Assembly (NCBI GenBank): GCA_017547245.1
Contig: JAFYQD010000003.1
Coordinates: 186,001-250,000, forward strand
Source of the DNA: Oscillospiraceae bacterium
GTDB taxonomy: Bacteria; Bacillota; Clostridia; Oscillospirales; Ruminococcaceae
Direction: 5' to 3'
Length of the DNA: 64,000 bases
In this document: one piece after another, positions 25,343 to 34,733 of the stretch
How positions within the stretch are numbered: position 1 is the stretch's first letter
Layout: every line of letters begins with the position of its first letter
The notes under the pieces: generated by a model
Databases searched by the model: none
Told to the model about the DNA's origin: nothing
Seen by the model: the letters and a program-made list of their open reading frames with translations, nothing else
Program-made: the position numbers and the translations under genes

Positions 25343-26449
25343 TCATTCCTGCCAGCCTGTCCATGGGGGCGGCCATACAGGGCTGTTGCCTGCCGCCCAC
25401 AAATAAAGGCTGGCCACTGTGCCATAGGGCGAATAAAGTCTGCGGAATTCCTCAAATTTTTCTTTGGTCAGTTCCTCTTCGGCAAGGGCGTGGATGCGGC
25501 ACAATCCCTGACGGATGCCAAAATCGCCAAAGCTCAGTACATTGCGGCGGCCAAGACTGAACATCAGCAGCATCTCGGCGGTCCAGCGGCCAATGCCCTT
25601 CAGGCTGCACAGAGCTTGGATGGCGGTGTCGTCATCCATTTGGGGCAGGGCTGTCAAATCCAGTTTCTTGTTCAGCACAGCTTCTGCCGCCGCTTTGATG
25701 TATTCAGCCTTGCGCCCGCTGATGCCTGCGGCACACAGCTGTTCGATGCTCAAAGCGTTCAGGTTTTCAGGGGTGATTTCGCCCCAGCTTTCTGCGGCAC
25801 GCTGCCATACGGTTTTCAGCGCCTTGCCCGAAATCTGCTGCCCCACAATGTTGCGTACCAGTGCGGTAAACAGGTCGGGGATCATTTCATAGTCGGGGGA
25901 GGGAATAGAACGGATGACCTTTGCCAGTGCAGGGTCGGCTTTGCTGAGGTGGTCCTGTTCCTTTTTGCCGAAATGGGTCCAACTGCTGTTGGCGGCTTCC
26001 AGCGCCAGCAGCTTTTCTTTTGCGTCAAGGCCGCCTGCATAGCCCACCAGATTTCCGCTGCTGCCCACCACACGGTGGCAGGGGATAACAATAGGCAGGG
26101 GATTGCGGTTGTTGGCCATGCCCACGGCACGGCCGGCTTTGGGGCTGCCCACCAGCTTGGCCTGTTCGCCATAGCTGCGGGTGCGGCCATAGGGGATGGT
26201 GCACAAGGCCTGCCAGCAGGCTTGCTGAAAGGGAGTGCCTTCGGGCGCAAGGGGCAGGTCAAACTCTTTGCGGCTGCCGTCAAAATATTGCTGCAGCTGG
26301 GCGGCGGCACGGCAAAGCAAAGGGGTGTCGGTCGGGGTGTCTCCGCTGCTTGGAACATCCCCAAAGGCGATTTTGACCAATGCGGTATCCTCGCCGTTGG
26401 CATACACCAACAGCGGCCCGATGGGGGATTCGATACGGCAGCAGTTCAT
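25343..26449 (-). CDS. Fused O6-alkylguanine methyltransferase and AlkA-type DNA glycosylase
   Basis: 368-residue two-domain repair protein. Residues 1-155 are an Ogt/AGT domain: GTPFQQACWQALCTIPYGRT and the active-site IPCHRV with Cys124, which takes alkyl groups off O6-alkylguanine. Residues 165-360 are a HhH-GPD glycosylase like AlkA: helix-hairpin-helix SLKGIGRWTAEMLL at about 282-295 and catalytic Asp309 in FGDFG, removing 3-alkyladenines. These are usually separate proteins. The ORF runs through without a break between domains. It belongs to a leftward group with the YdcF-like gene. Confidence 0.9.
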   Translation of the reverse strand: MNCCRIESPIGPLLVYANGEDTALVKIAFGDVPSSGDTPTDTPLLCRAAAQLQQYFDGSRKEFDLPLAPEGTPFQQACWQALCTIPYGRTRSYGEQAKLVGSPKAGRAVGMANNRNPLPIVIPCHRVVGSSGNLVGYAGGLDAKEKLLALEAANSSWTHFGKKEQDHLSKADPALAKVIRSIPSPDYEMIPDLFTALVRNIVGQQISGKALKTVWQRAAESWGEITPENLNALSIEQLCAAGISGRKAEYIKAAAEAVLNKKLDLTALPQMDDDTAIQALCSLKGIGRWTAEMLLMFSLGRRNVLSFGDFGIRQGLCRIHALAEEELTKEKFEEFRRLYSPYGTVASLYLWAAGNSPVWPPPWTGWQE

Positions 26450-26470
26450 GGCAGGCTCCTTTCAAACAGG

Positions 26471-27229
26471 TCAGCAGAAAACATAAAAATGGGCAATGCC
26501 GCAGACTTCGCGCAGCCAGTAGACGGGGGCAATTCCCCAACTGGGGAAGCAGATGGCCGAATAAGCATCGTCAAGCCCATAACGGCCGGCCCAAAGGCGG
26601 CAGCGGGTCTGGTGGAAGGCATCGGTGGCAATGACCACCGGTCCCTTCAGTTGCTTTTCTTTGATGATCTGGGCGGCAAACATAAAGTTTTGCTGTGTGT
26701 TGACAGATTGGTCTTCCTGATAAATATCATGGGGGCTGACCCCGTTTTGGGTCAGATAGAGGGTCATAACCTCCGCCTCGCTGTAGGGCGCCCCCTCAGA
26801 TTTGCCACCGCACACCACAAAAACGCTGTTGGGGTGGGCTTTCCACAGCTGCAGTCCGCGGTCAAGGCGGTTTTGCAGCATCAAGCTGGGGCGGTCGCCA
26901 ATGACCTGTGCCCCGGGCACCACAATAACCGAAGCCCCTGCGCTGGCAGGCAGCGCTTTGGCCAAGGTAAAAAGATACATCAAAACGGAACAGACCAAAA
27001 AGAAGCCCCATCCAATGCGGCATATCCAAAGAAAGCTTTTTTGCAGCCACAGCGGACCGCGCCCTTTGGCGGTGATATACCTCCCCCACAAAAGCAGGGT
27101 AAGGCCTGCCAGCATCAGCGTGCCCACATTGAAAATGCCGTAAAGCAGGGTGGGGTTAAGCAGGGTAAAGGTGCTCAGCAGTGCTGCCAGCAGACGGCGG
27201 TTGTCGGCTTTTTTCAGCGAAAAGGTCAT
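26471..27229 (-). CDS. YdcF/SanA-like (DUF218) membrane protein
   Basis: 252 residues. Two to three membrane helices lie in the first 90 residues, followed by a DUF218 domain with VIVVPGAQVIGDRPSLMLQN, VVCGGKSEGAPYSEAEVM and EDQSVNTQQNFMFA. Related proteins (SanA, ElyC) affect envelope integrity. The biochemical activity is not known. It lies 21 bases upstream of the repair gene and 15 after the amidase gene. Confidence 0.82.
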   Translation of the reverse strand: MTFSLKKADNRRLLAALLSTFTLLNPTLLYGIFNVGTLMLAGLTLLLWGRYITAKGRGPLWLQKSFLWICRIGWGFFLVCSVLMYLFTLAKALPASAGASVIVVPGAQVIGDRPSLMLQNRLDRGLQLWKAHPNSVFVVCGGKSEGAPYSEAEVMTLYLTQNGVSPHDIYQEDQSVNTQQNFMFAAQIIKEKQLKGPVVIATDAFHQTRCRLWAGRYGLDDAYSAICFPSWGIAPVYWLREVCGIAHFYVFC

Positions 27230-27244
27230 GGCATACTCCTTGCC

Positions 27245-29938
27245 TTAATTTATAGGTTTGGCATAGGGCCGTTCAAAGGTCTGCAGAATGGCGTCGGCCA
27301 GACCGCAGGCTGTACGGTAAATGGTGTAGCTGTCACAGCACTGCTGCTGTTCCAACGGATTGGAAACAAAACCGGTCTCGAACAGAATGGAGGGAGCCGA
27401 GGTCATACGGGTGACATAGTAGGCGGCATAGGCGGCATCGACCATGTCACGTCCGGTGCGGCGTCCAACCTCCTGCACGGCGGCCTGCGCCAGCTGTGCC
27501 GATTGGGGATAGAAGTAATAAGCTGTGGTGAAAAAGACCTCGTTGGCATCACGGTGGACCGCCAGACTGTTGTGATGCACCGAGATGTACAGGTCGGGGC
27601 GCATCCGCTGTGCCATCAGATAGCGTTCCTGTATGGTGATGCGGCTGTTGTCCTGTTGGGTCATAACAACCGTGGCGCCCAGCTGCTGCAGACGGTAGCG
27701 CAGCATGTGGGCAAGGGCAAGGTTGACATCGGCCTCGGTGGGGCCGCCTGCGCCTGCGGCACCGGGGGCGCCGATATCATCGCCGCCATGGCCCGGGTCA
27801 ACCATAACGGTGATGCCCTCCAGCGGCTTTGCATAATTGTGGGAAAGGGGCGGCATGGCCTGACAGTACAAAACAGCCTGTCCGTCCTCGTTGATATAGG
27901 CATCCCAGCCTGCCAGGGCAGCACCGGGCTGCAGCTGCAGGACAAAGGAGGCACTGCCGTCCTCGTTGTTGCGCACCGATATGTCGGAAAACAATCCGCT
28001 GGGCAGGTCTGTGCTGCCTTTGGTCAGGTCGGTGGGTTCAATGTGTATGATGGTAAGGCCGTTGTCGGCACCCTCCACCACCGTGTCGGCAAAGGTGACG
28101 GTCAGCAGACCGTTTTCATAGGTGGGGAATGGAGCATTCAGTCCGCTGCCCAGCACCAGTTCTTCGCCTTTTTGGGTTTTTCTCAGTTCAAAAAAGTCGT
28201 AATACTGCTGGGATTCCTGTTTCCCGGTCAGTATGGTGACATCGGCCAGCGGCACATAAAGTTCTGTATCTTTCAGCAGGGCACGGCCGTTTTGGTATTC
28301 ACCCTGTAGGGTCAGGCGTGTGCCGGGGTTCAGGTTGGCGGCAATGTTGCCGTCACCGTTGGGGCTGCGGTAAAGGGCGGTCATATATTGCCCGACCTCT
28401 GCAACAATATTGGCTTCACGGCCTGCGGCAAACAGCTGCCCGGCCGACTGATATTCGGTGGTAATGCCGTTCAGGGTAAGGGTGTATGTAATTCCGCCCA
28501 AGGCGGCCACTTCATCTTCATCAACCGAGAGTATGGTAAAGCTTGCGCCAAAGGTGGCGGGAATGCCCCACATGGCCGTGGCGGCACGCTGGGTCATCAC
28601 AATGTTCTGCCCGCCGATGTGGGCCACCACCCTGCTGCCCGAGGGGGCAACACAGGTGAACTTAACCTCCTGGCCCGAGCGGAAAACACGGTTGGAGGTG
28701 GGGAAGCGGCTGCCTTCGGTAATATAGCTGATGGCATTGGGGGTGGCGTTGTTTGGATTATAAACCTGAATGGTGACCGAAACGGTTTTTTCCTGCTGGG
28801 CAAAGGTAAAGGTGTTTTTGCCTGTCTTCAGCTCTGCCTGAATTCCCCAAACCCCATTGGTGGAGGTTCTTTCCAGCTCCTTGCCGTTCATGGTCAGGGG
28901 CAGTTCGGGGTCAGAGGTGCCCGAAAGGAAATAGGTGGTGTAGCTGTTGTCCAGCCAGATGATTTCTTCGGCAGGGGCATAAACCTTCAGTTCCTGTTCA
29001 AAAGAAAGGTCTATGACAGGTGGCTGACCGCCTTCGGCAAAATGGCCGATAATCGTTTCGGCCGCCTGAGGATGCTTCTGCAGGGCCGAAACATTGCCCA
29101 GCACAACGCCGCTGACCTGTTTGTTCATCGAGGCCATCAGCAGGCCAAAGGCAAGGTTTTCCTGCTTTTCACTGCTTTGAATATCTTCCATGGGCTGCCA
29201 CAGCACCAGCTTGGCTGAGGAATTTTCCACAGCAGCGCCCCATTCCTTCAGCGCAGCCTCATAAAGCGGTTCGCTGCCCTTTGTGTTTTCGGCAATTATG
29301 GGGTGTACCAGGTCCAAAACCTTTTCCTGCGCAAGGGCGGAAATGACCTGACGGTCAACCGCTTTTTCTTCAAAAACCAGCCCCAGTCTGCATTGGGACG
29401 AAACCTGCCCCATTGCGTCGGCGGCCTGTCTTAAAAAATCTTCGGAACAGGCAGGGGAGCCAAGGCTGTTCAGCACCACACCGGAAAGGGGATAGGCTGC
29501 CAGCTCGGCGCAAACCCCGGCCGACTGCATATCGGTCAGGGCATATACTTCCAGACCACGCAGCGAGGCCTGCCTGCACAGATAGGCCAAAGGATCAAAG
29601 AAAAACAGACCCTTTTCTTCTCCCCATCCTGCCGAAAGCAGCCGGGAACGGTAAAAGGCCGATTGTTGGTTGGCGGCTTCAAAATAGACAGCCGAATATT
29701 CACCCTGTTGGGCATAGTCCAGCAGAGCGTTCAGCTCGGCCTTCAGGTCTTCACGCTCCAGCCCTGCGGCAGAGGGAAAGTCTTTGCCCACCCCCGTGGA
29801 AATGACCAGCGCACGTCCTTTGGGGTCGGCAAAAAAGACCTCGGTTTGGGCGGTGGCCTTCAGGTCGCTGTGCAGCAGCTGGGTTCCTGCAAAAAGCGCA
29901 GCAAGGGCCACAATCAGCAAAAAGACCAGCGGCAGCAA
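27245..29938 (-). CDS. Large secreted/anchored N-acetylmuramoyl-L-alanine amidase, start codon apparently lost
   Basis: About 897 residues from the only possible start codon, a TTG at 29936-29938. A strong GGAGG (plus 29967-29971) is 28 bases further up. Exactly 7 bases after it, in frame, stands AGG (plus 29957-29959) where ATG would give MRKVVYILLPLVFLL, a good membrane anchor. The C-terminal domain, about 705-890, is Amidase_3 with PGHGG, TEADVN, SVHHNS and ILFETGFVSN, all zinc and catalytic residues present. The N-terminal 290 residues look like a TIM-barrel glycosidase-like domain, followed by beta-rich modules. Confidence 0.8.
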   Translation of the reverse strand: MLPLVFLLIVALAALFAGTQLLHSDLKATAQTEVFFADPKGRALVISTGVGKDFPSAAGLEREDLKAELNALLDYAQQGEYSAVYFEAANQQSAFYRSRLLSAGWGEEKGLFFFDPLAYLCRQASLRGLEVYALTDMQSAGVCAELAAYPLSGVVLNSLGSPACSEDFLRQAADAMGQVSSQCRLGLVFEEKAVDRQVISALAQEKVLDLVHPIIAENTKGSEPLYEAALKEWGAAVENSSAKLVLWQPMEDIQSSEKQENLAFGLLMASMNKQVSGVVLGNVSALQKHPQAAETIIGHFAEGGQPPVIDLSFEQELKVYAPAEEIIWLDNSYTTYFLSGTSDPELPLTMNGKELERTSTNGVWGIQAELKTGKNTFTFAQQEKTVSVTIQVYNPNNATPNAISYITEGSRFPTSNRVFRSGQEVKFTCVAPSGSRVVAHIGGQNIVMTQRAATAMWGIPATFGASFTILSVDEDEVAALGGITYTLTLNGITTEYQSAGQLFAAGREANIVAEVGQYMTALYRSPNGDGNIAANLNPGTRLTLQGEYQNGRALLKDTELYVPLADVTILTGKQESQQYYDFFELRKTQKGEELVLGSGLNAPFPTYENGLLTVTFADTVVEGADNGLTIIHIEPTDLTKGSTDLPSGLFSDISVRNNEDGSASFVLQLQPGAALAGWDAYINEDGQAVLYCQAMPPLSHNYAKPLEGITVMVDPGHGGDDIGAPGAAGAGGPTEADVNLALAHMLRYRLQQLGATVVMTQQDNSRITIQERYLMAQRMRPDLYISVHHNSLAVHRDANEVFFTTAYYFYPQSAQLAQAAVQEVGRRTGRDMVDAAYAAYYVTRMTSAPSILFETGFVSNPLEQQQCCDSYTIYRTACGLADAILQTFERPYAKPIN

Positions 29939-29992
29939 TATGTAGACAACTTTACGCCTAGAGGTTCCTCCGTTGAGGAAAACACAGGTCGG

Positions 29993-30211
29993 TTACAGCT
30001 TGAATTCTTCGTCGCTGTAGCTGGGCAGCACCACCTGACGGGTGGGTACACGGCGCAGCGGATCATAGCTGAAACGGCGGCAGCTGCCCGAAGGCTCCAC
30101 CTTACCCTTAAAGCGGCAGTTCAGGGTGGTTTGGGCTTCTTCCGGCAGGCTGTGCTCGCAATAGCAGCAGGCGGGGTCGATGTGTTTTCCAAACAATTCG
30201 TTTTTCGGCAT
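29993..30211 (-). CDS. Small Cys-rich conserved protein
   Basis: 72 residues. Four to five Cys, arranged as DPACCYCEHS, LNCRFKG and GSCRRF, probably bind zinc. It ends with YDPLRRVPTRQVVLPSY. Similar small proteins are common in clostridia and have no known role. AAGGAACAACGGCC precedes its ATG. It lies just upstream of the amidase gene. Confidence 0.65.
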   Translation of the reverse strand: MPKNELFGKHIDPACCYCEHSLPEEAQTTLNCRFKGKVEPSGSCRRFSYDPLRRVPTRQVVLPSYSDEEFKL

Positions 30212-30326
30212 GGCCGTTGTTCCTTCCTCTGTCTTTTCTTGTTGGTCGGTTTCCTTTTTCGTCTATAACAGTAGTGTAATGGTTTTGGTTGATTGATGCA
30301 AGAATAAGGAGACGTTTGTCAAAACT

Positions 30327-31436
30327 TTACTGTTTTTTGGCCTCCTTTGGGGTGGCGTTTCCAAGGCTGAGCAGAAACAGACTGCACATTCCCAACAACC
30401 CAAGGGTTGACAGGATGGAATCGCTGCGGACAAGGGGACGGGCAGCCTGGGCCATGGCGTTCAAAGCTGGCTGCATCTGATACAGCAGCGGTGCGGCCAT
30501 CAGGGTGCAAAGGGCGGCGTGAATCAGCCTTCCCCGCAACAGCCGTCCCATGGGAATACCCTTCCCGTGCAGACAGGCCGACAGTTGGCACAGCACCGAA
30601 AAAGAACCAAAGCTGACCAGAAAGGGGACCAGCAGACAAAGTGTGCCCCACTCCAGTTCTTTGCAGGAAAAAATGCCGCAGGTTACCTCCAACAGGCCGC
30701 ACAGGGCGGCGGCAATGGCCCTGGCCGAAAGAAAGCTGCCCGTAAAGCCTGCAATTGCCGACGCAAGGGCCGGAATGACACTTGCCTGCAAAAGGGCAAG
30801 CACCACCGAAAACACCAAAACAAAACCACAGATGGAAAGCATTCCTTCCACTGCGGCGGCGGTGGCCTCCACCAGGGCTGGCGCAAAGGGCAGCGGCTGA
30901 AAAGATGTGTTGTGCAAGGCGGGGGCTTTGGTGCGGCGCGCCTGCCAGCCGCCCACCAACAGGGCCGTAAACAGATGGCACCCGTACAGCACAGCCCCTG
31001 CTTTGGCGCTGCCCAATAGCCCCGCCCCCACCGTCACCACCGCAAAGGAGGGGGCAGGACAGACCGAAAAACCGAGGAAACGGGCAGCTTCTTCGGGGGT
31101 GGCCTCTTTTCGCTGAAGCATACCGTCCAGCATCCGTGCCCCCACGGGGTATCCGCCCAGAAAGCTCATCAGCAACACGGGGCCGAAGGCGGCGGGCAGC
31201 CTTAGCCAGCGGCGGCACAAGGGCCTCATCAAACGGCCCAGAAAGACCGAAGCCCCACTGCGGCTGATAAAGATGGAAAGCACCATAAAAGGGAACAGAG
31301 AGGGAATCAGGGTCTGACCGCAGAGGGCAAGACCCTGCCGCACCCCGTCGGCCACCTGTGCCGAGCAGACAAGCATGGCCGCCCCTGTCAGCACAGCCGC
31401 CGATGCAATGAATCGGTGTTGGTGTTGTTGTGTCAT
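30327..31436 (-). CDS. ylbJ: YlbJ-like sporulation membrane protein
   Basis: 369 residues from the ATG 7 bases after GGGAGG. About eight or more membrane helices. LIPSLFPFMVLSIFISRSGA, FLGGYPVGARMLDGML and SVCPAPSFAVV are the conserved blocks of the nucleoside-recognition gate family to which the sporulation protein YlbJ belongs. It is divergent from yqfC-yqfD, another mother-cell sporulation pair, which supports the call. Confidence 0.8.
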   Translation of the reverse strand: MTQQHQHRFIASAAVLTGAAMLVCSAQVADGVRQGLALCGQTLIPSLFPFMVLSIFISRSGASVFLGRLMRPLCRRWLRLPAAFGPVLLMSFLGGYPVGARMLDGMLQRKEATPEEAARFLGFSVCPAPSFAVVTVGAGLLGSAKAGAVLYGCHLFTALLVGGWQARRTKAPALHNTSFQPLPFAPALVEATAAAVEGMLSICGFVLVFSVVLALLQASVIPALASAIAGFTGSFLSARAIAAALCGLLEVTCGIFSCKELEWGTLCLLVPFLVSFGSFSVLCQLSACLHGKGIPMGRLLRGRLIHAALCTLMAAPLLYQMQPALNAMAQAARPLVRSDSILSTLGLLGMCSLFLLSLGNATPKEAKKQ

Positions 31437-31549
31437 GATCATTCCTCCCGTTGGGGTTTGGCAATTCATATGCCGTTGCGTGACCATAATAGGACAGGTA
31501 TTGTGCGGCATATGATGGGGCAGAGCAGTTTGCCAAAGGAGGAATGAAC
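31437..31549. promoter_or_regulatory. Divergent control region of the ylbJ-like and yqfCD genes
   Basis: CATATGAT (31509-31516, rightward) and CATATGAAT (plus 31464-31472, leftward) resemble sigma-E -10 elements, and CATAATA lies between. The expected -35 spacing is not exact in either direction, so mother-cell control is plausible only. Confidence 0.35.
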
Positions 31550-31858
31550 ATGGCGGCCACCCGAAAAAAAGACTTCAAACGTCCGAGGATAAACCGTGGT
31601 ATGCCCGAAGGTCTGCGGAACTTTTTGGATGAACAGAAAACTTCTTTTATGCCCGACATTCACCTTGAGGTGCTGGATGACGGACAGGCGGTGCTGGAGG
31701 GATGCAGGGGCATTCTGGCCTACAGCGGCGAGTTTATCCGTCTGGGGTGCGGCCACAAAATTGTCACATTTATCGGCACAAATCTGGAGCTGCGCTGCCT
31801 TTCTTCTTCCACGGCGGTGGTAACCGGCTCTATTCTTGAAATACGTTACGAGGGCTGA
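31550..31858 (+). CDS. yqfC: Sporulation protein YqfC (YabP/YqfC family)
   Basis: 102 residues, from the ATG 7 bases after AAAGGAGG. The segment HLEVLDDGQAVLEGCRGILA and the end (LSSSTAVVTGSILEIRYEG) match the small beta YabP/YqfC family of the spore cortex/coat stage. It is followed by yqfD 23 bases later, as in other Firmicutes. Confidence 0.85.
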   Translation: MAATRKKDFKRPRINRGMPEGLRNFLDEQKTSFMPDIHLEVLDDGQAVLEGCRGILAYSGEFIRLGCGHKIVTFIGTNLELRCLSSSTAVVTGSILEIRYEG

Positions 31859-31881
31859 AGGGCACAGAAAGGGGAAAAAGA

Positions 31882-33063
31882 ATGACCGGATTGCTGCGTT
31901 TTTTCAGGGGATGGGTAAAATTCAGGGTGACCGGGGGCTTTCCCGAACGGTTTATCAACCTGTGTGCCATGCGCGGCTTTGCCCTGTGGGGGGCGCGCCG
32001 CAGCGGCGAAACCTGCACCTTTTACACCTGCGCAAGGTCTTATGCTGGGATGCGTGCCTGTGCCCGCGGCGCAGGGGTGCGGATGAAGGTGATGGAACGG
32101 GGCGGACTGCCTTTTTTGCTGCACCGCCACCGCAAACGCTGGGGACTGGTGGTGGGCGGGGTACTGTGTGCGGCGCTGTTGGCGGTTTCCTCCTGCTTTT
32201 TGTGGAAAATTGAAGTGGTGGGCAACAGCCGTGTGGATAAAGAAATCATTCTGGAAACCCTGGCGCAGCTGGGGGTGAAGCCGGGGGCGTACACCGACGG
32301 CATTGATGTGCGCAGCGTGGAACGGCGCATGATGATGGAACTGGAGGATTTGGGATGGGTGGCGGTAAACCTGCAGGGCAGCACCGCCGTGGTGCAGGTG
32401 CAGGAACGGGTTCTGCCCCCAAAAATACTGGATAAGCAGCAGCCCTGCAACGTGGTGGCCGCACAGGGCGGACGGATTGTAGAGATGAGGGTTTATGTGG
32501 GCCAAAGCATGGTGGCCAAGGGGGACGCTGTGGCCTGTGGAGATATTCTGGTAAGCGGTGTGGTGGAGGATGCCGACCATGACATTCATCTGGTGGCGGC
32601 ACGGGCCGACATTACGGCACAAACCGACCATACCCTGCAGGTGGAGCTGCCGCTGGAACAGACCGTATATGACCTGCAAAGGTTGGTGCGCCGCTACAGC
32701 CTGAAAATAGGCAGTCTGGAAATTCCCCTGTGGGTGGGCAAACCGCCCCGGGGACAGTTTCGGCTGGAACGGATGTACACGCCCCTTCGGCTGTTCGGCA
32801 AAGAATTCCCCCTGTGGGTGGGCAAACGGCAATACCTGCTGCTGCAGGAACGAAACGTGACCCTGACCCTTCAGCAGGCGGCGGAAAAGGCGGAAATCCG
32901 CCTGAGAGCGCTGGAGCAGGAACGCTTTGCAGAGGCAAAAATACTGGACTGCAGCAAAGAGGAAAAGGTGCATAAGGGCATCTATCGTCTGGCTGCCGCA
33001 TATACGGTGGAAGAAAACATTGCGGTGCAGGCCGAAATATTCGGAAAGACCGATGAAGAGTGA
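31882..33063 (+). CDS. yqfD: Sporulation protein YqfD
   Basis: 393 residues after AAAGGGGAAAAAGA. A basic N-terminal cytoplasmic domain of about 85 residues is followed by a membrane helix (LVVGGVLCAALLAVSSCFLW, about 90-109) and a long extracytoplasmic domain with IEVVGNSRVDKEIILETLAQ, typical of YqfD. It acts at the forespore envelope in spore formation, exact role unknown. Cotranscribed with yqfC. Confidence 0.88.
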   Translation: MTGLLRFFRGWVKFRVTGGFPERFINLCAMRGFALWGARRSGETCTFYTCARSYAGMRACARGAGVRMKVMERGGLPFLLHRHRKRWGLVVGGVLCAALLAVSSCFLWKIEVVGNSRVDKEIILETLAQLGVKPGAYTDGIDVRSVERRMMMELEDLGWVAVNLQGSTAVVQVQERVLPPKILDKQQPCNVVAAQGGRIVEMRVYVGQSMVAKGDAVACGDILVSGVVEDADHDIHLVAARADITAQTDHTLQVELPLEQTVYDLQRLVRRYSLKIGSLEIPLWVGKPPRGQFRLERMYTPLRLFGKEFPLWVGKRQYLLLQERNVTLTLQQAAEKAEIRLRALEQERFAEAKILDCSKEEKVHKGIYRLAAAYTVEENIAVQAEIFGKTDEE

Positions 33064-33088
33064 CAAGAGGAAGCTTCTGTGATATAAT
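33060..33088 (+). promoter_or_regulatory. Promoter of the APC permease gene
   Basis: GTGACA (33060-33065, overlapping the yqfD stop) and TATAAT (33083-33088) are 17 bases apart, 75 bases before the start codon. A small hairpin AACCCGG/CCGGG lies in the leader. Confidence 0.65.
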
Positions 33089-33162
33089 CTTTCTGATATC
33101 TTTTTGCATTTGACTCTGAAACCCGGTGTTTTGCCGGGGAATTTGAGTTAGGAGGAGCATCT

Positions 33163-34566
33163 ATGCCTGAAGAAGTAAAACTGGAACGAAAACTTTCTCC
33201 CATCAATGTATGGGCTTTGGCCTTTGGCTGTATTATCGGCTGGGGCGCCTTTGTCATGCCCGGCAACACCTTTTTGGGTAAGGCCGGCCCCATGGGCACC
33301 TTTATCGCCATGCTTGTTGCTTCGCTGGTTATGATCGTTATCGCTTTCAACTACAGCTTTATGATCAACCACCATCCCGTTGCGGGCGGCGAGTTTACCT
33401 ATGCCAACGAAGCCTTTGGAAAGAAAAATGCCTTTATCTGCTCCTGGTTCCTCGGCCTTTCCTATCTGGCCATTGTTCCCCTGAACGGCACTGCGCTGGC
33501 CCTGATTGGCCGCAACCTGCTGGACGGCATCTTCCAGGTGGGCTTTAAGTACACCGTGGCTGGCTACGACATCTATTTTGGTGAAATTTGTCTGGCTGTT
33601 GTTGCACTGGTGCTGTTTGCAGTACTCAGCATCCGCGGGGTCAAGTTTGCCGGCGTTTTCCAGACCGGTTTGGCCATTGCGCTGGCCGGCGGCGTTCTCA
33701 TCATCACGCTTGCCGCTGTGTTCAGTCCCGAGGCCAGCTGGAGCAACCTGTCTCCTGCCTACTACCCCGGCACCAGCCAGCTTTCCGGCATTCTGGCCGT
33801 TGTGGCCGTGGCTCCCTGGGCCTTTGTTGGCTTTGACACCGTGCCCCAGGCTGCCGAAGAATTTAAGTTCTCGCCCACCAAGACCAAGGTTATCATGGTC
33901 ATTTCCATTCTGTTTGGCGGCATGGTTTATGTGCTGCTGAACACCGTTACTGCCGCCGTTGTGCCCGATGGCTATGCCAACTGGGTGGAATACATCAACG
34001 ATCTGGGCAACCTCAGCGGTCTTGTTTCGCTGCCCACCTTCCATGCATCCTACCAGCTGCTGGGCACCGTAGGCCTTCTGTTTGTGGGCATTGCCGTACT
34101 GGCCGCCATTCTTTCGGGCATCATTGGTTTTTACATGGCTGCCAGCCGTCTGCTGTACTCCATGTCCAAAGAAAATGTTCTGCCTGCATGGTTCGGCAAG
34201 CTGCACCCCAAGTACAACACCCCTGCCAACGCCATCCTGTTTATTCTGGTCATTTCTTTGATTGCACCTTTCTTTGGCCGCAATGCTCTGGGCTGGATTG
34301 TTGACATGTCCTCTGCCGGTGCCGCCATCGGCTATGGCTACACCTCGGCTGCCGCCCTCAAGTATGCCATCCGTGAAAAGAAAACTTCCACCATCGTCAC
34401 CGGCATTCTGGGCGTGGTGATGTCCATTCTTTTCCTGGTTCTGCTGCTGGTTCCCATTCCCATGTTCAACTGCTCGCTGGGCAAGGAATCCTACATCTGC
34501 CTGGTCATCTGGATTGTTTTGGGTTTGGTATTCTATCTGGCATCGCAGAAAAAGAAAGCCAACTGA
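33163..34566 (+). CDS. APC-family amino acid permease
   Basis: 467 residues with about 12 membrane helices. Helix 1 carries WALAFGCIIGWGAFVMPGNT, the glycine-rich amino-acid backbone-binding turn of the amino acid-polyamine-organocation family, followed by GGEFTYANEAFGKKNAF. A middle segment APWAFVGFDTVPQAAEE is the conserved helix 6 unwound region. The substrate is an amino acid or amine, which one is unknown. Flanked by its own promoter and terminator. Confidence 0.88.
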   Translation: MPEEVKLERKLSPINVWALAFGCIIGWGAFVMPGNTFLGKAGPMGTFIAMLVASLVMIVIAFNYSFMINHHPVAGGEFTYANEAFGKKNAFICSWFLGLSYLAIVPLNGTALALIGRNLLDGIFQVGFKYTVAGYDIYFGEICLAVVALVLFAVLSIRGVKFAGVFQTGLAIALAGGVLIITLAAVFSPEASWSNLSPAYYPGTSQLSGILAVVAVAPWAFVGFDTVPQAAEEFKFSPTKTKVIMVISILFGGMVYVLLNTVTAAVVPDGYANWVEYINDLGNLSGLVSLPTFHASYQLLGTVGLLFVGIAVLAAILSGIIGFYMAASRLLYSMSKENVLPAWFGKLHPKYNTPANAILFILVISLIAPFFGRNALGWIVDMSSAGAAIGYGYTSAAALKYAIREKKTSTIVTGILGVVMSILFLVLLLVPIPMFNCSLGKESYICLVIWIVLGLVFYLASQKKKAN

Positions 34567-34577
34567 ACATAACACAA

Positions 34578-34614
34578 AAGCATCCGACGGTTTTTGCTGT
34601 CGGATGCTTTTTTT
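34578..34614 (+). terminator. Terminator after the APC permease
   Basis: AAAGCATCCGAC/GTCGGATGCTTT stem, 9-base loop, T-run. Confidence 0.85.
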
Positions 34615-34733
34615 ATCCCCCTCTTTTTCTATTTTATGATGCACACAGGGCGGCTTTGTGGTATACTTAAATAGACTGTAAAGTGCCGGAGTATGTCCTG
34701 CGTTACAGTGATCAATCCAAAACAAAGGATACT

